This document shows, piece by piece, positions 5,458 to 5,492 of a stretch of 5,492 bases of DNA. The DNA is from Thermaceae bacterium. GTDB taxonomy: Bacteria > Deinococcota > Deinococci > Deinococcales > Marinithermaceae. The position numbers and the translations under genes are program-made. Positions within the stretch are counted from its first letter, which is position 1. Each line of letters begins with the position of its first letter. The stretch is taken from positions 1 to 5,492 of the forward strand of contig JALVWZ010000434.1 of assembly GCA_027023115.1 (NCBI GenBank), given 5' to 3'. The notes under the pieces were generated by a model. It had not been told where the DNA came from, did no database searches, and worked only from the letters and a program-made list of their open reading frames with translations.

Positions 5458-5492
5458 ATGGTACGTAGTTCGTGGTACGTGGTACATGGTGA
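5458..5492. repeat. 7-base tandem repeat array, consensus GTGGTAC, running off the window
   Basis: Five 7-base units read ATGGTAC, GTAGTTC, GTGGTAC, GTGGTAC, ATGGTGA, and the last ends at the window edge, so the array may continue. Its GTGG core is shared with the array at 5370-5411; the two consensus units differ mainly in the last three bases (TAC against CTT). Confidence 0.65.

Larger units (their letters stand above)
5135..5492. other. Gene-free, repeat-rich intergenic region downstream of purH
   Basis: No credible coding region is present on either strand. Open frames that cross it have repeat-derived composition and no recognisable motifs. The stretch contains, in order, a large inverted-repeat element, a 7-base tandem array, an isolated palindrome, and a second 7-base array that reaches the window edge. 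The following gene is not in the window. Packing several kinds of repeat here suggests a permissive insertion site behind purH. Confidence 0.7.

Noticed and set aside
5370..5492. CRISPR-like periodicity
   Set aside because: The units are 7 bases, directly adjacent and without spacers, so this is a simple tandem repeat and not a CRISPR array.

Overview
The window is GC-rich, gene-dense bacterial DNA that looks like a chromosomal housekeeping region. A member of the Deinococcota, probably Thermaceae-like, is the most likely source. This rests on strong GC bias, start codons preceded by a TANNNT -10 box instead of a Shine-Dalgarno site (the leaderless arrangement common in that phylum), and an Lnt gene, which implies a diderm cell with triacylated lipoproteins. 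The assignment is an inference and no marker gene settles it.

Layout: (1) positions 1-340 hold the 3' end of a parvulin-type (PpiC/PrsA/SurA-like) peptidyl-prolyl isomerase. (2) Three bases later, on the same strand, queG (344-1438) encodes epoxyqueuosine reductase; a textbook-looking intrinsic terminator lies inside its first 18 codons. (3) A calcineurin-like phosphoesterase (1449-2162, minus strand) converges on queG with a 10-base gap; two of its metal-site signature motifs are degenerate. (4) A 68-base AT-richer divergent spacer separates it from lnt (2231-3580), apolipoprotein N-acyltransferase with an intact Glu-Lys-Cys triad. (5) After 42 bases comes purH (3623-5134), the bifunctional enzyme for the last two steps of IMP synthesis, with a -10 box placed exactly for a leaderless mRNA. 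(6) The final 358 bases (5135-5492) contain no credible gene. They hold a nested, inverted-repeat element of about 188 bp, two related arrays of 7-base tandem repeats, and between them an 8-bp perfect palindrome.

The genes do not form one pathway: protein folding, tRNA modification, lipoprotein maturation and purine synthesis sit side by side. The likely transcription units are isomerase-queG (coupled, but with the embedded terminator between them), the phosphoesterase alone, lnt, and purH. No new multi-gene system is visible. The points worth a second look are the terminator within queG, the degraded phosphoesterase active site, the repeated leaderless promoter geometry, and the cluster of repeats downstream of purH.
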